Translations under genes and position numbers: made by a program
Shown here: piece after piece, positions 6,143-14,816 of the stretch
Layout: every line of letters begins with the position of its first letter
Numbering within the stretch: the stretch's first letter is position 1
NCBI GenBank assembly: GCA_002309255.1
Contig: DBXI01000058.1
Location: 1-26,943 of the forward strand
DNA length: 26,943 nt
Origin: Bacteroidales bacterium UBA1216
GTDB lineage: Bacteria > Bacteroidota > Bacteroidia > Bacteroidales > Paludibacteraceae
Direction of reading: 5' to 3'
The notes under the pieces: model-generated
What the model saw: only the letters and a program-made list of their open reading frames with translations
What the model was told of the DNA's origin: nothing
Database searches by the model: none

Positions 6143-6924
6143 CGGCATTTGATCGGCTGCTGACGATCATGGACGAGCTCCGAGAGAAGTGTCCGTGGGA
6201 CAGAAAACAGACGTTTGACAGCCTGAGGCAGAACACAATAGAAGAGACCTTTGAGTTGGCGAACGCTATATCCAAGCATGACATGCAGGAGATCAGCAAG
6301 GAGCTGGGCGATGTGCTGTTGCACGTGATCTTCTACGCCAAAATGGGTAGCGAAGAGAAATGGAATTTCTCCTGTTCACAGAGCGATGAACCGCTCGAAA
6401 ATTTCGATATAGCCGATGTCTGCAACCGCATCAGTGACAAGTTGATCTTCCGCCATCCTCATGTTTATGGAGAGGCAGCCGCAGCCAACGCCGAGGAGGT
6501 GAGCAAGCTCTGGGAGCAGGTCAAACTCAAAGAGAAAGGCAGCACACACACCGTACTGGGTGGGATCCCAGAAGCACTGCCATCGTTGGTGAAGGCGTAT
6601 AGAATACAGGACAAGGTAGCCAACGTGGGCTTTGACTGGGAGAAACGCGAGGATGTGTGGGATAAGGTGAAGGAAGAGATCCGTGAGTTCGAGGAAGACC
6701 CGTCGGAGGCCGAGCTGGGCGATGTGCTGTTTGCTCTGATCAATGCAGCGCGGCTATACAAGCTCAAGCCCGATAACGCGCTTGAGCAGACAAACCTGAA
6801 GTTCATCCGCCGGTTCAACTATGTGGAAGCCAAGGCGAAAGAGCAAGGGCGTGAGCTGAAAGACATGACGCTTGCCGAAATGGATGCGCTCTGGAACGAG
6901 GCAAAAAAGAACGAGTCCCAATAG
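6118..6924 (+). CDS. mazG: Nucleoside triphosphate pyrophosphohydrolase MazG
   Basis: MazG hydrolyses NTPs and dNTPs to monophosphates and pyrophosphate, cleaning nucleotide pools. At 268 residues it has the usual two MazG domains: the first with C-P-W-D at 25-28, the metal-binding I-E-E-T-F-E-L at 41-47 and E-L-G-D at 62-65; the second with E-I-R-E-F-E-E and E-L-G-D-V-L-F near 195-210. The stretch at about 81-95 (W-N-F-S-C-S-Q-S-D-E-P-L-E-N) looks like an extra 14 residues where relatives go straight to F-D-x-x-D-V-C. The last codons contain the T-tract of the minus-strand tRNA terminator. It starts inside lpxH and is the last gene of the operon. Confidence 0.93.
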   Translation: MHTRAEQLAAFDRLLTIMDELREKCPWDRKQTFDSLRQNTIEETFELANAISKHDMQEISKELGDVLLHVIFYAKMGSEEKWNFSCSQSDEPLENFDIADVCNRISDKLIFRHPHVYGEAAAANAEEVSKLWEQVKLKEKGSTHTVLGGIPEALPSLVKAYRIQDKVANVGFDWEKREDVWDKVKEEIREFEEDPSEAELGDVLFALINAARLYKLKPDNALEQTNLKFIRRFNYVEAKAKEQGRELKDMTLAEMDALWNEAKKNESQ

Positions 6925-6929
6925 GGACC
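6903..6929 (-). terminator. Terminator of the minus-strand tRNA-Leu
   Basis: Read on the minus strand just past the tRNA CCA end, arms GTCCC and GGGAC (with a flanking wobble pair) close a TATT loop and are followed after three bases by TTCTTTTTT. It lies across the stop codon and last lysine codons of mazG, so the same bases serve both genes. Confidence 0.75.
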
Positions 6930-6931
6930 CG

Positions 6932-7016
6932 TGGTGCGGCATAAAAGACTCGAACTTTCACTCCGTGAGGAACTAGATCCTAAGTCTAGCGCGTCTACCA
7001 ATTCCGCCAATGCCGC
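6932..7016 (-). tRNA. tRNA-Leu (anticodon UAG), CCA encoded
   Basis: On the minus strand the 7-bp acceptor stem GCGGCAT / ATGCCGC encloses a D arm with GGTAGAC, an anticodon stem CTAGA / TCTAG around the loop CTTAGGA (anticodon TAG, reading CUN leucine codons), a long class II variable arm and a T arm with TTCGAGT. The discriminator is A and CCA is encoded in the genome. It is the only minus-strand gene in the window, lying between two plus-strand genes. Confidence 0.97.
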
Positions 7017-7059
7017 GTGCAAACGCAGTGAGCACGCGGCATCATCTGCGAAAGCGGAT

Positions 7060-7091
7060 GCAAAGATACAACAATTATTTGACAAATGCAA
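7060..7091 (-). promoter_or_regulatory. Minus-strand promoter for tRNA-Leu, overlapping an M16 start codon
   Basis: On the minus strand, TTG (7091-7089) is followed by 20 bases and TATCTTTGC (7068-7060), a full match to the Bacteroidota consensus. Transcription should start near 7055, about 40 bases before the tRNA. The -33 element overlaps the first codons of the plus-strand peptidase gene that starts at 7086. Confidence 0.8.
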
Positions 7092-8333
7092 GAGAATTCG
7101 CAATTTTTTTATCATAAACTACCAAATAATATCAAAATTGTTCACTGCCGTACGCAATCAGCGGTGGCTTATGTGGGTGTGATGATTGGTGCCGGCACTC
7201 GCGACGAACGTCCGGAAGAGAACGGGGTGGCACATTACATCGAGCACTGTGTGTTCAAAGGCACAGTGTTCCACTCGGCTCGTCAGATCATCAGTCAGAT
7301 CGAAGGCGTAGGTGGTGAGATCAATGCGTACACCACCAAAGAGGAGACCACGTTCTACGCCGCGACGCTTAACGAGCATGTGCCGCAGACGCTCCGTCTG
7401 ATCTCCGAGATGGTGCTCTGTCCCACGTTCCCCAAGGCTGAGACGGACAAGGAGCGGATGGTGATCTATGACGAGATAGAGAGCTACAACGATTCGCCGA
7501 GCGAGCTGATCTACGATGATTTTGAGAACATGCTGTTTGCCGGGCACTCGCTGGCGCAGCCTATCTTAGGCACAAAGAAGACCCTGCGACATATATCCGC
7601 CTCGCCCGATCGTCCGCGTGCATGGATGGCGCAGCACTACAGGCCTGAGCGGATGGTGGTATTCTGTCAGGGCGATATATCTGCTTCGCGGTTCGTGCGG
7701 CTGGTAGAGCAATCCTTTGGCGACTACATCAACACGCTGCCACCGGATAGGCAACTGTCGTTTTCGCAGGAGCAGGATCAGCGTCCGCAATCTGCTTCGT
7801 ATCAGAAGCATACGCATCAGACGCACGTGATGTTAGGTGCACGCTCCTACCCTATTGGCCATGACAAGCAACTGCCGTTGTACCTGCTGAACAATATCCT
7901 TGGCGGCGGCAGCCTGAACTCACGGCTGAACATCGCCTTACGCGAGGCGCGCGGATTGGTTTATACGATCGAGTCGACCTACACGCCGCTGTCGGACACA
8001 GGCTACTGGAGCACGTACTTCGCCTGCGAGCCTGAGCAGCTGGAGCAATGTATGGCGGTGATCAGCAGAGAGTTGAGGCGACTAATCCGCACCCCGCTTA
8101 CAGCGCGCGAACTCAAAGCCGCGCTGCGCCAACTGCGCGGACAGATGGCCATCAGTGCGCAGAACGCCGAGAACAACGCTCTGAGCATGGCCAAATCCGT
8201 GCTCTACCGCGACTATGCACCCACCTGGCAGCAGACCTATGAACAGATCACACAGATCACGCCCGAACAGATGCAACAGGTGGCACAAGAGGTGCTCGAA
8301 CCCGAAAACCTCGTCGTGCTCAAATACGAATGA
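7086..8333 (+). CDS. M16 family zinc peptidase (single unit)
   Basis: This 415-residue protein is an M16 (pitrilysin/processing-peptidase type) metallopeptidase of one two-domain unit. The inverted zinc motif H50-Y-I-E53-H54 is followed by F-K-G-T, then N-A-Y-T-T-K-E-E-T at 80-88 and the third-ligand region E-R-M-V-I-Y-D-E130. The second half has the G-G-G-S-L-N-S-R-L segment common in the family. There is no signal peptide, so it is probably cytoplasmic and may finish off imported peptides or act in quality control. No plus-strand promoter is visible before it: the spacer is filled by the antisense tRNA unit, so it probably depends on read-through from mazG. A promoter stands between it and the secreted M16 gene. 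Confidence 0.92.
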   Translation: MQENSQFFYHKLPNNIKIVHCRTQSAVAYVGVMIGAGTRDERPEENGVAHYIEHCVFKGTVFHSARQIISQIEGVGGEINAYTTKEETTFYAATLNEHVPQTLRLISEMVLCPTFPKAETDKERMVIYDEIESYNDSPSELIYDDFENMLFAGHSLAQPILGTKKTLRHISASPDRPRAWMAQHYRPERMVVFCQGDISASRFVRLVEQSFGDYINTLPPDRQLSFSQEQDQRPQSASYQKHTHQTHVMLGARSYPIGHDKQLPLYLLNNILGGGSLNSRLNIALREARGLVYTIESTYTPLSDTGYWSTYFACEPEQLEQCMAVISRELRRLIRTPLTARELKAALRQLRGQMAISAQNAENNALSMAKSVLYRDYAPTWQQTYEQITQITPEQMQQVAQEVLEPENLVVLKYE

Positions 8334-8433
8334 GCACAAAGTGCGCAAATTTGACAATAAGAAAGGTTTTTATCGGCAAAAGATGCCAAAATAGCAAAAT
8401 AAATATGCAAAGTGTAACTTTTTTGGCATAATA

Positions 8434-8466
8434 TTTGCAAAAGTGATAAAAAAGTTGTATCTTTGC
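8434..8466 (+). promoter_or_regulatory. Bacteroidota-type promoter for the M16-SusCD operon
   Basis: TTTG (8434-8437), 20 bases, then TATCTTTGC (8458-8466). Predicted start of transcription is near 8471, giving a leader of about 45 bases before ATG 8516. It is the only clear promoter between 7086 and 17668, so it likely drives the large M16 gene and susC, susD and the lipoprotein gene. Confidence 0.85.
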
Positions 8467-8515
8467 AGACTTTTATTGTGTGATAAAAACTACGGATAAA
8501 AAAAACTGTATAAAT

Positions 8516-11431
8516 ATGAAAAGATTAATCTTATTAGCTGCGCTTGTTAGCAGCATGATGTATGTTCAGGCAGTTGGGCGTCCTCAGGGCTTGAGCGAGT
8601 ACAAGTTAGATAACGGTCTGACCGTATTGTTGTGGGAGGATCACGACCAGCCGGATGTGACGGGCTACGTAGTAGTACGTGCCGGTGCGGTGGACGAACC
8701 TGCCGAGTATACGGGTTTGGCGCACTACCTGGAGCACATGTTGTTCAAGGGTACGCAGCGCATCGGTGCACTCGACTGGGATGCTGAGAAGCCGATCTAC
8801 GACTCGATCATCGCCCTGTACGACCAGTACAGCGAGGCCACCGATCCGAAGGTGCGTGCCGAGCTCGCCAAGCAGATCAACGAGTGCTCGATGCGTGAGG
8901 CTAAGGTCTCATCAACCGAGGATTTCTTCCACCTGCTCGACCTGATTGGTGCCGAGGGCGTGAACGCCTACACCTCGTACGACGTAACGTGCTATCACAA
9001 CTCGTTCCCCGCCGCCGAGATGTACCGCTGGCTCACGATCTTCTCCGACCGACTGATCAACCCCGTGTTCCGCACGTTCCAGGCTGAGCTGGAGAACGTT
9101 TTTGAGGAGTACAACATGTACGCCAACGAGCCGTCATCGCAAGTATCGAAGCAGCTGTTTGCCGACATCTACAAGGGCTGCCCGTACGAGCGCGACGTGA
9201 TCGGTCTGCCCGAGCACCTGAAGAACCCGCGTCTAAGTAAGCTCATCGAGTTCTACAACACATGGTACGTGCCTAACAACATGGCGCTGGTTCTTGTGGG
9301 TGACTTTGACACGGAGACCACCAAACCGATGATCCAGGAGACCTTCAGTCGCTTGGAGCCCAAGGAGTTGCCCATTCGTCCGGATTATCCGGAGGTATCG
9401 TTTGCCGGCAACCCCTCCAAGCACTATAACCTTGGCTACAGCCCCGCGGAGGTGTGGATCTATCAGGGTGTGAAGGAAGGTGACCCCGATCAGGATGTAC
9501 TGGACTTCGTACTGGCACTGTTGTACAACGGCCAGACGGGTCTGCTGGACAAGCTGAGCACCAAGGGTGACGTACAGTCCGCAGCTGCGTTCAGCGATGC
9601 ACGTCGTAACACCGGACGTATCATCATCGATGCAACGCCGTACTACGATGCTAACCAGCAGCAATTCGAGGACAGCAAGACCACCGCGTCCATCGTGATG
9701 CGCGAAGTAGACAAAATCAAGAACGGCGATATACCTGACGAGCTCATTGCCAACGTAAAACGTCTGTACGCACAGTCGTTCAAGACGGCTGACGAGTCAT
9801 CGGCCGCTAAGATGAACCGTTTGGTGGATGCCTTCACCTACGGCAAGCCTGTGGATGATATCTTCACCGAGAACGAGCGCATACAGGCGCTGACCAAAGA
9901 GGAGATCGTACGCGTGGCAAAGAAGTACTTCGATGCTCCGTACATGACTATCTCCTTCGATGAGAGCAGCAAGCCCTGGAAGGCTAACCCGCTGCCCAAG
10001 CCCGACATCAAACCGCTTGACCCCGTCAAGGATGCCAAGACCGCTTATGCCGATGCCTTCAAGCAGCTGCCTAAGGGCGAACTGAAGCAGACCTTCAACG
10101 ACTTTAACGATGTGAAGGTGAGCTCACTTGGCGAGAACGTAACGCTGCACTACACGCCTAACGCGAAGAACGACGTGTTCACCCTACAACTCCGCTACGG
10201 CGTAGGAGCACACGAGATGCCGCTGCTCCCGTATGCTACCTCATTGATGGAGAATGCAGGCATCATGGGCGCGAAAAACATTGAGGGTAAGGATTTCGAC
10301 CAGCAGGTAGCTGAACTCGGTGGTTCGGTTTCCTATGGCTGCAACGACTCGTACTTCTACGTGATGATCACCGGTGAGGACGAGAACCTGGCCAAGATTA
10401 TGAATCTGGCTACCCGTCAACTGCTGATGCCGTATTTGGAACAGAAGCAACTGGATGCAGTCAAGGGTAGTGTATTCTTTGACCGTCTGTCGCGTCAGAA
10501 ACGTACGGCTGTGCAGAAATCTGCACTGGTGCAGTACGCGCTGTATGGCAAGAAGTCACAGTACTTGGACGAAGTACCGTTTGCAGATGTATGGGGACTG
10601 GAGTTGCCGAAGGTACAGGCGCTTGTAGCGCAAGCACGTACGTATGCGCTTGACGTATATTATTGTGGTACGCTCCCTCAGGACAAGCTCGTAGCTGAGC
10701 TGCCGCTGACCGAAGGAATGAAGCCGTCAACCTCACCGTTCATCCTCGACCGTGTGTCGTACGACAAGCCGACCATCCTGTTCCTGCCGAACGGAAATGT
10801 GCAACAAGCTGACCTGTACTTCTACATCAACGGCCGTCCGTACGATATAGCATCGGATGTGCAGTCGGATGCGTTCAACCAGTACATGTCAGGCGGCTTC
10901 ACGGGCATCGTGCTCAACGAGATCCGCGTGAAACGTTCGATGGCTTACTCTGCGTACGGATACGACGCAACGCCTGTGCTGCCGGGTAAGGAATGCTTCT
11001 TCTACGGCTACGTAGGTACGCAGTGCGACAAGGTGGCGGATGCAGTCAGTGTATATATGGATATCCTCAACGATATGCCGGCTGACTCCACGAACATCGA
11101 GTCGCTCCGCGCGGCTATCAAGCAGGCCTCGCAGACCGCCAAGCCGTCAATGCGTAGCAAAGCTGCAACCTTCGAGAGTTGGCAACGGCTCGGCTACAAC
11201 GAGGATCCCGCCAAGGTCAACGCCGAAGCTATCGATGCGCTCAGCTTCAGCGATGTACAAAAGTTCTACGAGGATAACATCAAGGGCAAACCGGTTACGA
11301 TCATCCTGATGGGTGACCCGAAGAAGATTGACCTGAAGGCTATCGAGGCCAAGGTAGGTTGCAAGGTAACCAAACTCTCGCCGGCGAAGATCTTCAACTC
11401 CACGCAGGAGCTCTTCGACGCGCTGATGTAA
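8516..11431 (+). CDS. Secreted two-unit M16 peptidase
   Basis: The 971-residue product starts at ATG 8516, which gives a clean signal peptide (M-K-R-L-I-L-L, cleavage near A19); the upstream frame from 8480 has no support. The N-terminal half is the active unit with H70-Y-L-E73-H74-M-L-F-K-G-T and N-A-Y-T-S-Y-D further on, interrupted by a roughly 60-residue charged helical insert (about 85-150) common in Bacteroidales members. The C-terminal half has an M16 fold pattern but no H-x-x-E-H, as is usual for the partner domain. It should cut peptides in the periplasm or at the outer membrane. It is 72 bases upstream of susC with a hairpin between, which suggests a shared transcript and a role in processing peptides taken up by the SusCD pair. 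Confidence 0.93.
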   Translation: MKRLILLAALVSSMMYVQAVGRPQGLSEYKLDNGLTVLLWEDHDQPDVTGYVVVRAGAVDEPAEYTGLAHYLEHMLFKGTQRIGALDWDAEKPIYDSIIALYDQYSEATDPKVRAELAKQINECSMREAKVSSTEDFFHLLDLIGAEGVNAYTSYDVTCYHNSFPAAEMYRWLTIFSDRLINPVFRTFQAELENVFEEYNMYANEPSSQVSKQLFADIYKGCPYERDVIGLPEHLKNPRLSKLIEFYNTWYVPNNMALVLVGDFDTETTKPMIQETFSRLEPKELPIRPDYPEVSFAGNPSKHYNLGYSPAEVWIYQGVKEGDPDQDVLDFVLALLYNGQTGLLDKLSTKGDVQSAAAFSDARRNTGRIIIDATPYYDANQQQFEDSKTTASIVMREVDKIKNGDIPDELIANVKRLYAQSFKTADESSAAKMNRLVDAFTYGKPVDDIFTENERIQALTKEEIVRVAKKYFDAPYMTISFDESSKPWKANPLPKPDIKPLDPVKDAKTAYADAFKQLPKGELKQTFNDFNDVKVSSLGENVTLHYTPNAKNDVFTLQLRYGVGAHEMPLLPYATSLMENAGIMGAKNIEGKDFDQQVAELGGSVSYGCNDSYFYVMITGEDENLAKIMNLATRQLLMPYLEQKQLDAVKGSVFFDRLSRQKRTAVQKSALVQYALYGKKSQYLDEVPFADVWGLELPKVQALVAQARTYALDVYYCGTLPQDKLVAELPLTEGMKPSTSPFILDRVSYDKPTILFLPNGNVQQADLYFYINGRPYDIASDVQSDAFNQYMSGGFTGIVLNEIRVKRSMAYSAYGYDATPVLPGKECFFYGYVGTQCDKVADAVSVYMDILNDMPADSTNIESLRAAIKQASQTAKPSMRSKAATFESWQRLGYNEDPAKVNAEAIDALSFSDVQKFYEDNIKGKPVTIILMGDPKKIDLKAIEAKVGCKVTKLSPAKIFNSTQELFDALM

Positions 11432-11442
11432 TCATTCAACAT

Positions 11443-11469
11443 ACGGGTTAGTGCGTGAGCACTACCCGT
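11443..11469 (+). promoter_or_regulatory. Hairpin between M16 peptidase and susC (attenuator or RNA stabiliser)
   Basis: Arms ACGGGTTAGTGC (11443-11454) and GCACTACCCGT (11459-11469) pair over 11 bp with one bulged T and a GTGA tetraloop. Only TT follows directly, then GACGAG, so it is a weak terminator at best. No promoter consensus lies between it and susC, so transcripts must pass it. Confidence 0.65.
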
Positions 11470-11503
11470 TTGACGAGCAATAAATCAAATTAATCAAATA
11501 GTT

Positions 11504-14500
11504 ATGAGGAAATTATTTTCACTATTAGCGCTCTGCTTGTGCTGCGCGTATGCGTTGGCCGACAAGCAGGTAAGCGGTGTAGTAGTTGATGAACAAGGCG
11601 AGCCTGTGATAGGCGCGTCCATTCAAGTTCTTGGTACGACCTTAGGTACGATTACCGATATTGATGGCGTATTCGAGTTAACCATCCCCGATGATGCCAA
11701 TCAGATCAAGGTGACCTCCATAGGTATGCAGGAGCAGATCTTGGAGCCCAAGCGCTCGATGCGCATCGTGATGAAGGAGCACACCGAGGTCATCCAAGAG
11801 GTGGTTGTTACCGGTTACGGAAACGTGACCAAAGGTTCATACACCGGTTCAGCACAAGCTGTTGATGCTGAGACTATTGACAAGAAAGCCCCCACCGAGA
11901 TCACCAAGGCTCTGGCCGGTGAGATAGCCGGTGTGCAGGTGTTCAACACCTCCGGTCAGCCGGGCACGAACGCTTCGGTGTATATCCGCGGCTACGGTTC
12001 GATCAATGGTAGTTCGGCTCCTCTGTACATCGTTGACGGTGTGACCTATGACGGTGACATCTCGTCCATCGACCCGAGCGATATAGCCTCCACCACCGTG
12101 CTTAAGGACGCTACGGCAACCTCGTTGTACGGTGCACGCGGTGCTAATGGTGTGATTGTGATCAATACGAAAAAAGGTACAACAGGCGAAGAAGGACATA
12201 TCGACGTTGACGTGAAGTACGGCGCTAACATGCGTCTGCTGCCACTCTACGACGTAATCACCAGCCCGGAGGAGTATGTTACCCTGTCGTGGCAGTCGTT
12301 GTATAACTTCTACCGCGTAGTACAAAACATGCCTGAGGGGCAAGCTATTAAGACAGCTAACTCCACGTTGTATAGCAACGCCGGATTGCCTGAGGATTAT
12401 AACCTCTGGGACATCCCGGGCAAGAACCTGATCAACCCCTATGATGCCAATGGATTAGTTAATCCCACCTTTGCATATGCCGACGCCAACCGTCGCAAGG
12501 GATACGAAAACCTCGAATCATGGAAGGATCATATCTTCCGCGTAGGTCAAAAGCTCGACGCCAGCGTGAAGTTCCGAGGCGGTACGGAAAAGGTAAAATA
12601 CTACACATCCGTAGGCTACCTCAAAGATGAGGGCTACTATATTTCCTCAAACTACGATCGTATATCGCTGCGTTCGAACGTGGACTTTGAGCCGAAGAAA
12701 TGGCTGAAGGGAAACGTGAACGTAGCCTATGCCTACACGCACTTCAACAACCCCGGTCAGCGTGGTGACGGCGCGATGAACAATGGTTTCTACTACGTGA
12801 ACGCCATCCCTGCTATCTATCCCGTATTCATGCGTGATGCAGAGGGCAACATAGCCATTGACCCGCGCACCGGAGGTCCGATGTACGACTATGGTAACGA
12901 GACGAAGCGTTCGTTCGGTATGGGTATCAACCCTGCCGGCGCACTACAGCTCGACAAGGCTAACCAGACGCAACACGAGGTGGATGCCAAGGGCTCGCTG
13001 GATTTCAAGCTCTACAAGGGACTGAAATTACAGATCAATGCCGGCCTGCACTACTACAACGACCTGGCTTCCGACCTGACGAACAAGTATTACGGCGACG
13101 CTGCCGGCGTAGGTCGTATCGGACAGGAGTCGATCAACCTCTTTACCGTATCGGCGCAAGAGCTTTTGACATACAACAACACCTTTGGTGACCACACGGT
13201 GGACATCATGGTGGGTCATGAGAACTACATCTACCGCAGCAACTATGTATATGGCTACAAATCCTACCTGGCTGACGGCGAGAGCGTCGAGCTCGGTAAC
13301 GCCATCAAGATGGACGAAGTGACGGGTAACACCACGCGTTTTGCTATGGAGTCGGCTCTGGCAATGGCTTCCTATACTTACGATAACCGCTACGTCATCT
13401 CCGGTACGTACCGCGCTGATGGTAGTTCGCGTTATGCAAAAGGTCACCGCTGGGGACACTTCGGATCGGTAGGTGCTGCATGGAACTTCACCAGTGAGTC
13501 GTTCATGGAGAATGCCAAAGAGTGGCTCAAGGACGGTAAGCTCCGCTTGTCATGGGGTGTGCTGGGTAATCAGGTTAACACACTGTATGCCTACACCGAT
13601 ATGTACACCATCGAGAACATGAACGACAAGAAGGCTTATGTATGGGCATCAAAGGGTAATCAGGACATCACTTGGGAGCGTACAAGCTCGGTTGACCTCG
13701 GCTTGGAGTTCAGCATTGGCAAGTACATGGATGCGGAGTTGGACTACTTCTACAAGGTGACGGACAACATGCTCTTCGGGCGCGCCGTAGCCCCGTCACT
13801 GGGCTACAGTTCGATCCCGACAAACGATGCGAAGATGTTGAACCAGGGCGTAGAGTTCACCTTTAAGGTGCACGCAGTGGATACACGTAACATCAAGCTG
13901 AACATCAACCTCAACGGTGCACACTATACCAACAAGATGCTGCAGATGCCTGTTGACTACTACGAGGCAGACGGAACGCCTGTACGTATGGTTATGTCCG
14001 GCGCTATGTCGGAAGGTCACTCGATGTTCGACCACTATACCATCCGCTACAAGGGCGTGAACCCCGACAACGGTAATGCACTGTTCGAGGCTTACTATGA
14101 TCCGTCGCTGGGCGAACTTGGTGCCGATCTGGGTAACAGCGAGTACAACTATATCCCCTCGCTCTACCAGTGGCAACACGATAACCCCGACAAGGATCCT
14201 GAGAAAGATCTGGCTAAGGTGGATACGGAGGATTACACGATGGCGACCTCACAGTATATCGGCAAGTCGTACCTGCCTGATCTGGATGGTGGACTGGGTA
14301 TCAACCTTGAGGTGTATGGCGTTACGCTGGATATCTCAACCTCCTATCGTATAGGCGGTTACGGCTACGACAATACCTACTCGGCATTGATGCAGAACGG
14401 TAACATCGGCGGCCATAACTGGCACGTGGATATCCGCAACGCATGGACAGAGAACAACCGTAACACGAACGTTCCGCGTCTATCCAACGGCCGTGACACA

Positions 14501-14770
14501 TACGATAGCTATGCTACTGGCGGCGATCGTATGCTCACATCCAACTCGTACTTCTCACTCAACAGCGTACAGCTCGGATACAACTTCCCCAAGAAACTCA
14601 TCGAGAAGATCAAGATGCAGCGCCTGAACATCTACGTATCGGGCAACAATCTGGCAATCGCCACCGCACGCCGCGGATATAACCCGATGACCTCGTTCTA
14701 CGGTTCGTCTGACACCCACGGGTACTCGCCGCTGTCAACGATCATGGGTGGTATAAAACTGACGTTCTAA
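11504..14770 (+). CDS. SusC/RagA family TonB-dependent outer-membrane transporter
   Basis: The 1088-residue protein forms the barrel of a SusCD-type importer driven by TonB. In order: signal peptide 1-19; a carboxypeptidase-regulatory-like domain at about 22-92 (V-S-G-V-V-V-D-E-Q-G-E-P-V-I-G-A); a TonB-box-like segment E-V-V-V-T-G-Y-G at 99-106; the plug at about 110-225 with Y-I-R-G-Y-G-S-I, L-Y-I-V-D-G-V and the SusC signature L208-Y-G-A-R-G-A-N-G-V-I-V-I; then the beta barrel ending in aromatic M-G-G-I-K-L-T-F, suited to outer-membrane insertion. There is no N-terminal signalling (STN) domain, so it is not an obvious anti-sigma partner. susD follows after 46 bases. The substrate cannot be read from the sequence; the peptidase neighbours suggest peptides, as for RagA. 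Confidence 0.97.
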   Translation: MRKLFSLLALCLCCAYALADKQVSGVVVDEQGEPVIGASIQVLGTTLGTITDIDGVFELTIPDDANQIKVTSIGMQEQILEPKRSMRIVMKEHTEVIQEVVVTGYGNVTKGSYTGSAQAVDAETIDKKAPTEITKALAGEIAGVQVFNTSGQPGTNASVYIRGYGSINGSSAPLYIVDGVTYDGDISSIDPSDIASTTVLKDATATSLYGARGANGVIVINTKKGTTGEEGHIDVDVKYGANMRLLPLYDVITSPEEYVTLSWQSLYNFYRVVQNMPEGQAIKTANSTLYSNAGLPEDYNLWDIPGKNLINPYDANGLVNPTFAYADANRRKGYENLESWKDHIFRVGQKLDASVKFRGGTEKVKYYTSVGYLKDEGYYISSNYDRISLRSNVDFEPKKWLKGNVNVAYAYTHFNNPGQRGDGAMNNGFYYVNAIPAIYPVFMRDAEGNIAIDPRTGGPMYDYGNETKRSFGMGINPAGALQLDKANQTQHEVDAKGSLDFKLYKGLKLQINAGLHYYNDLASDLTNKYYGDAAGVGRIGQESINLFTVSAQELLTYNNTFGDHTVDIMVGHENYIYRSNYVYGYKSYLADGESVELGNAIKMDEVTGNTTRFAMESALAMASYTYDNRYVISGTYRADGSSRYAKGHRWGHFGSVGAAWNFTSESFMENAKEWLKDGKLRLSWGVLGNQVNTLYAYTDMYTIENMNDKKAYVWASKGNQDITWERTSSVDLGLEFSIGKYMDAELDYFYKVTDNMLFGRAVAPSLGYSSIPTNDAKMLNQGVEFTFKVHAVDTRNIKLNINLNGAHYTNKMLQMPVDYYEADGTPVRMVMSGAMSEGHSMFDHYTIRYKGVNPDNGNALFEAYYDPSLGELGADLGNSEYNYIPSLYQWQHDNPDKDPEKDLAKVDTEDYTMATSQYIGKSYLPDLDGGLGINLEVYGVTLDISTSYRIGGYGYDNTYSALMQNGNIGGHNWHVDIRNAWTENNRNTNVPRLSNGRDTYDSYATGGDRMLTSNSYFSLNSVQLGYNFPKKLIEKIKMQRLNIYVSGNNLAIATARRGYNPMTSFYGSSDTHGYSPLSTIMGGIKLTF

Positions 14771-14816
14771 ACGTGAAGAAGAACAGTATAATTGCAGAAT
14801 AAAACAACTTATCGAT

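Noticed and set aside
7043..7060. CATCTGC-GAAA-GCGGATG hairpin as a terminator of the mazG operon
   Set aside because: The stem is short and not followed by a T-run on either strand; it lies in the tRNA leader and may only be part of leader folding.
8480..8515. Upstream start of the large M16 gene
   Set aside because: Twelve extra polar residues before a clean signal peptide at ATG 8516; 8480 is also close to the predicted transcription start.
14790..14805. TATAATTGC before susD as a promoter
   Set aside because: It departs from TAnnTTTGC at a key T and has no -33 element 20 bases upstream; a shared transcript with susC is simpler.
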